Position numbers and translations under genes: made by a program. Shown here one piece after another: positions 6,132 through 9,602 of a stretch of DNA of 9,602 nt (within the stretch, counting starts at the first letter, position 1; every line of letters starts with the position of its first letter). The notes under the pieces were generated by a model that had not been told where the DNA came from, did no database searches, and was given only the letters and a program-made list of their open reading frames with translations. The stretch is from contig JAESUI010000023.1 in assembly GCA_016763135.1 (NCBI GenBank), positions 1-9,602 of the forward strand, given 5' to 3'. This DNA is from Flavobacteriales bacterium. Its GTDB lineage: Bacteria > Bacteroidota > Bacteroidia > Flavobacteriales_E > Vicingaceae.

Positions 6132-6139
6132 TAAATATA
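6132..6139 (-). promoter_or_regulatory. -7-like box (TATATTTA) before the upstream STAS-like gene
   Basis: TATATTTA differs from TAnnTTTG at its last base and lies 17 bases before the TTG start. It occupies the same relative place as TATATTTG before the downstream paralogue, which is the main reason to list it. Confidence 0.28.
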
Positions 6140-6141
6140 AG

Positions 6142-6164
6142 AAATTTAACTATTAATTAAATTT
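6142..6164. repeat. 8-bp A/T-only inverted repeat between the secreted protein and STAS-like genes
   Basis: AAATTTAA (6142-6149) and TTAAATTT (6157-6164) are perfect inverted copies around a 7-base loop. It lies just after the secreted-protein stop codon (6180-6182) and just upstream of the TATATTTA box. It may be a weak terminator, a protein-binding dyad, or chance in AT-rich DNA. Confidence 0.3.
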
Positions 6165-6179
6165 ATAATGTGATGAAAA

Positions 6180-9100
6180 TTAACGTTTTATCAAATTTTT
6201 CGTGATAATTTGATTTTCAATAGTCACTTTAACAACATAAAAACCACTAGAAAGGTGATTTAATTTTAGTTGATAATTTGTTGATTTATTGATTGGGTTT
6301 GTTTCATAAACAAGTTTACCAATAACATTATAAATTTCTATAGCTTCAATTTTTTTTCTCCTACTATTAATAGTTAATGTATGCTCAAATGGGTTTGGAT
6401 AGAGTGTAATGGTGTTTTTTTCTATTTCGTTTATTCCTACTGTAACTTCATGAATATTAATATTGTCAAGATAGATTACATTTCCATTATCTGATTTATT
6501 CTCAATAAACAACTCTACAGAAGATTGCCCAATAATTGGATTTAGATTAACAGTATCATTTCTCCATTGAGTTGATGTTGGATAGAAATAGATAGGTTGA
6601 TCTGCTGCAGTAGCTAAAACATCACCGTCTTTTTCCCATAGTAAGGTTTTGGTTACACCACAATCGGTAGAATAATAGACCGCTAGCGTGTCAGATCTAA
6701 ATGACCACCATTGAGCGTGAGCAACATCAAAAGTCATTTCAACATTAGTTGCAGATGAAAAATCAAGTTCAGGAGTAACTAGATAATCACGCTCACCAGA
6801 AAAATTAGAAGAAAAATTATCTATTATGTAGCATGAAGAACTTAAGCCATAAGCTCCAACAGTAGAGATATGTTCCCAGGTTATACCTTGATCATTATTT
6901 ATTATTGACCAACCTGTAGGTAAATTACTACTACTTTCAAACCCCTCAGCTAAAGGAATTGCAATTCCAGTTGTTGGAATTTGAACTTGGATATAGTTTG
7001 GAAAATAAGCTGAATCACTTCCAATAGGATTAGAAACAACTAGTGAAACATCATAAAATCCAGCAGAAGGATAGCAAACAGTTGGGTTTAAATCAGTTGA
7101 TGTACTTGGTGTTCCTCCAGGGAAATACCATTGCCAATTTAATCCGAGATTTATAGTTAAGTTAGTGAACCTTGCACAATTTCCTGGGCAAATAGTTGTG
7201 TCAGGCGTGTTCAGATTTGCAATAGGTGGGGTAGTGGTAGTAAATAAATCTGACTCCCAAACACCTCTTCCAAAAGTTGCTGACCTTATCTTACCAGATC
7301 CATAGTGTATTTCTAATTCATTAACAATGACATTTGGTAACCCTGTCATATAACTTTGCCACTGAATTAAATCATCATTTTTATAGTAAACCCCGATGTC
7401 TGTCCCTACATAAATACCATTATTTGTTCCATTTTCAAAAACAACACAATTGATAGGTAGGTTTGGTAAATTTCCTGAAACATTAATCCAATTACTTCCT
7501 CCATCAATAGATTTATATACTTTATCACCACTTATAAAACCTGATAGACTTACCCATAGCACACTCGGGTTCAAATTATGTACCGTAATGTATGTAATCA
7601 CATTATTAGGTAGTCCAGCTGTAATATCTGTCCAATTACCACCGCCATTGGTTGTGCTATAAATAATGTTGTTGGTTGCAGCATATATTACATTGTTGTT
7701 TGAAGGAGCCACAACTAAAGATTTTAAATCGATAGAACTCGGAAAATTAGAAATGGTATTCCATGAATTTCCTCCATTGGTAGATTTCCATACATCTTCA
7801 TATCCTAAATATATAGTGTTAGGGTTAACAGGGTCTAATGTGTATGGTGCTACCCATGCACCTGAACCAGTAATACTTCCAGTAATACCACTAAAGGAGT
7901 TTCCTCCATTTGTAGATTTGTAAATAGTTCCATATTGACTGGTAGAATACATAATGTTAGGATTGGAGTAGTCCACAATACATTCCATTCCGTCTCCACC
8001 AGTAACATGAGTCCAACTGCCATTTTTAAGTAAAGTACATCCATTGTCTTGTGCTCCAGCCATAATAATTCCAGCATCAGTAGCACTTGTGCCTAATCTA
8101 TAAAATTGTGAATGCTGAATTCCTGAAGTAATATCAGTAAAGGTATTTCCACTATTTATAGATTTAAAAATTCCACCATCAGAACCTACAAATAAATTAT
8201 TCCCATAAAAATCGATGGTGTGAATGTCGGCATGTACGTATTCATAACCTCCAGTTGGCCAATTCCATTGAGATAAAGCAGTTAATGATAATCCTCCATT
8301 AGTAGATTTCCATACATTAATTCCACCAGTATAAACTTCATTTTTATTGGTAGGAGAAACAGCTAAAGCCATATCATACCAGCTTTGTCCACCAGAATCA
8401 CCTCCATTTGTGTTATAGCCAAATACATTAGGAGTATTAGTTCTTAATGAAAAAATATCACCTCCATTGGTAGATCTATACAATCCATAGAAACTTGCAT
8501 CATTATCATCTGATGCTAAAATATAAATGTAATTAGTATCATTAGGCGTAACAGCTATCGACAATCTTCCAATAAGTCCTCCAGCTGGTAACCCCGTAGT
8601 GATATTAGTATAAGTATTTAGATTCCCTCCGTTGGTAGATTTATAAAAAAGATTCTGTGTACAAGCAAAAACCGTATTTGAGTTGTCTGGATTAAATTCT
8701 ACATCTCTAATAGAACCACTTAATACACTTGTCCAATTTGCTCCAGCATCACTAGTTTTAAACAAGCCTGTACTTGTGGCAACAAATAATACATTTGAGT
8801 TGCTAGGATCAATAATAATTTTTCGCATTACTCGTGTTTGAGTAGTGTTCCAATTAAGGCCAGTACTGTTCCATGTTGTACCTCCATCTGTTGATTTCAT
8901 AACACCAATACTGTAGGTGTCATTTCCATCGCCATCACCAGTTGCAATGTAAACGATGTTAGAGTTGTTAGGGTCAATTGCAATTCCAGAAACACCTAAA
9001 GAAGATAAATTATCGGTTAATGGAGTCCATGTGCTCCCTCCATTGGTAGTTTTCCAACATCCACCAGCTGGTGCACCAACATAAATTATACTGCTGTTGT

Positions 9101-9503
9101 TAGGGTCAACCGTTATGGCATTTACTCTTCCTATTCCTGGGTTCCAACCAATAGAATTCCAGCTAGAAGGACCTATAGGAGTCCAATTGGCAGTTTTATT
9201 ATTGGTTAAACCTTTAGGTGGAGTATATTTATTTTTGAATTTCATAGCTTCTTCATAAGCTAATGATGGATTGATTATTCTCCCTGTTGGATAAACTCTT
9301 GGCTCCATAAACCATTCCCATCTTTTAAACTGTTTCCATCCTTTTCCTTTTTCATAGGTTTTGCCATCCCAATGATCATAAAAAGCATTTTGAATGTCGT
9401 AAAAGTTAGCGTTTTGTTCTTCCATTAAACGCACATATTCTTGTGCTTGAGTAATGTTACCTACCATTAATAAAATCAATGTTAGTATTATAAAATGCTT
9501 CAT
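6180..9503 (-). CDS. Secreted multi-bladed beta-propeller protein (Vps10/BNR-type Asp-box repeats) with PKD-like domain and T9SS type A sorting domain
   Basis: A 1107-residue exported protein. Residues 1-20 are a signal peptide, probably cleaved after QA. The conserved N-terminal segment (about 21-100) is rich in Trp and charged residues. About 125-750 holds around eleven Asp-box repeats of the form KSTNGGxxW, centred near 154, 206, 252, 291, 346, 402, 451, 531, 576, 619 and 668. These fit one large or two fused sialidase/sortilin-like propellers and end with TFGRGVWES (743-751). About 758-842 is PKD-like with two Cys pairs (C772/C776 visible; C810). About 849-1020 resembles a MAM-like or cleaved-adhesin (choice-of-anchor J) sandwich. 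The end (about 1032-1107), with LYPNPF, GKLVYE and LSSGFYVVKV, is a T9SS type A sorting domain. It is expected to be cell-surface or released. No catalytic Glu/Tyr set for sialidase was identified, so adhesion, binding or proteolysis support are all possible. Confidence 0.92.
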   Translation of the reverse strand: MKHFIILTLILLMVGNITQAQEYVRLMEEQNANFYDIQNAFYDHWDGKTYEKGKGWKQFKRWEWFMEPRVYPTGRIINPSLAYEEAMKFKNKYTPPKGLTNNKTANWTPIGPSSWNSIGWNPGIGRVNAITVDPNNSSIIYVGAPAGGCWKTTNGGSTWTPLTDNLSSLGVSGIAIDPNNSNIVYIATGDGDGNDTYSIGVMKSTDGGTTWNSTGLNWNTTQTRVMRKIIIDPSNSNVLFVATSTGLFKTSDAGANWTSVLSGSIRDVEFNPDNSNTVFACTQNLFYKSTNGGNLNTYTNITTGLPAGGLIGRLSIAVTPNDTNYIYILASDDNDASFYGLYRSTNGGDIFSLRTNTPNVFGYNTNGGDSGGQSWYDMALAVSPTNKNEVYTGGINVWKSTNGGLSLTALSQWNWPTGGYEYVHADIHTIDFYGNNLFVGSDGGIFKSINSGNTFTDITSGIQHSQFYRLGTSATDAGIIMAGAQDNGCTLLKNGSWTHVTGGDGMECIVDYSNPNIMYSTSQYGTIYKSTNGGNSFSGITGSITGSGAWVAPYTLDPVNPNTIYLGYEDVWKSTNGGNSWNTISNFPSSIDLKSLVVAPSNNNVIYAATNNIIYSTTNGGGNWTDITAGLPNNVITYITVHNLNPSVLWVSLSGFISGDKVYKSIDGGSNWINVSGNLPNLPINCVVFENGTNNGIYVGTDIGVYYKNDDLIQWQSYMTGLPNVIVNELEIHYGSGKIRSATFGRGVWESDLFTTTTPPIANLNTPDTTICPGNCARFTNLTINLGLNWQWYFPGGTPSTSTDLNPTVCYPSAGFYDVSLVVSNPIGSDSAYFPNYIQVQIPTTGIAIPLAEGFESSSNLPTGWSIINNDQGITWEHISTVGAYGLSSSCYIIDNFSSNFSGERDYLVTPELDFSSATNVEMTFDVAHAQWWSFRSDTLAVYYSTDCGVTKTLLWEKDGDVLATAADQPIYFYPTSTQWRNDTVNLNPIIGQSSVELFIENKSDNGNVIYLDNINIHEVTVGINEIEKNTITLYPNPFEHTLTINSRRKKIEAIEIYNVIGKLVYETNPINKSTNYQLKLNHLSSGFYVVKVTIENQIITKNLIKR
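7771..9053. repeat. Interspersed short DNA repeats encoding the propeller Asp-boxes
   Basis: Within the secreted-protein gene a motif close to CCTCCATTGGTAGATTT (+ strand) recurs at about 7771, 7913, 8293, 8461, 8636 and 9037, with looser copies near 7500 and 8881. Each encodes the KSTNGG turn of a propeller blade. The copies at 7771-7793 and 8293-8315 differ at only one of 23 bases, which is closer than protein constraint alone would require. Intervals are irregular (about 140-400 bases), reflecting blades whose Asp-box has diverged. Confidence 0.7.
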
Positions 9504-9537
9504 ATTAAAAATAGAATAAGTGCTAGCTAATGCAATT

Positions 9538-9557
9538 CAAAGGTAATTATTCTTTGA
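9538..9557 (-). promoter_or_regulatory. -7 box of the secreted propeller gene within an inverted repeat
   Basis: TACCTTTG (9545-9538) exactly matches TAnnTTTG and lies 34 bases before the ATG at 9503, a normal leader length. It falls in an inverted repeat, TCAAAG (9537-9542) and CTTTGA (9552-9557), which could be a regulator site. No clear -33 TTG at usual spacing was seen. Confidence 0.42.
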
Positions 9558-9602
9558 CTAAGAATTATGGTAATTCAATAATCGGATTGGATTCCTACTT
9601 TA

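Noticed and set aside
7450..7923. Open frames on the + strand opposite the propeller gene.
   Set aside because: They are antisense to a clearly coding repeat gene and have no family features; they reflect the repeated Asp-box codons.
7850..8086. A second - strand frame of 78 codons inside the propeller gene.
   Set aside because: Out-of-frame shadow of the same repeats with low-complexity Leu/Met-rich composition.
7771..9053. Repeats considered as a CRISPR array.
   Set aside because: Spacing is irregular, the copies are translated in one frame as propeller blades, and there are no unique spacers of even length.

Overview
This AT-rich window reads as a chromosomal segment of a member of the Bacteroidota, probably Flavobacteriia-like. 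The evidence is a 1107-residue secreted protein ending in a type A sorting domain of the type IX secretion system, several TAnnTTTG promoter boxes of the Bacteroidota type, weak or absent Shine-Dalgarno sequences, and typical Bacteroidota codon and residue usage. There are no tRNA or rRNA genes, CRISPR arrays or intact insertion sequences. The genus cannot be named from the sequence alone.

Layout. Positions 10-1672 (+) hold two overlapping genes: a two-domain 3-mercaptopyruvate-type sulfurtransferase and a cation diffusion facilitator. A 59-residue two-helix membrane protein (1685-1864, -) lies just beyond them, convergent with the transporter. Positions 1942-3039 (-) form a tight three-gene operon, in transcription order: small cupin, YciA-like acyl-CoA thioesterase, and a small PqqD-like protein. 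Positions 3218-4980 (-) are a norC-norB-type pair joined by a one-base TAATG overlap. The large subunit is strongly divergent: it lacks the FeB histidine and glutamate of helix V of canonical nitric oxide reductase, and has Met where the second low-spin heme ligand His should be. A 43-codon coding remnant lies between norB and the cupin gene.

Positions 5009-5262 are a decayed short-chain dehydrogenase gene, with only the catalytic-loop region and C-terminus left. Directly upstream of it (in - orientation) is a tandem pair of small STAS/SpoIIAA-like paralogues (5263-6114). Both lack an ATG and appear to start at a homologous TTG, each preceded by a similar TATATTTR box. Positions 6180-9503 (-) encode the large secreted beta-propeller protein, with a matching promoter box at 9538-9545.

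The most unusual parts are the divergent NorB active site, the TTG-started paralogue pair sitting against the dehydrogenase relic, and the PqqD-like protein without peptide-modification enzymes nearby. No complete new system can be demonstrated from this window.
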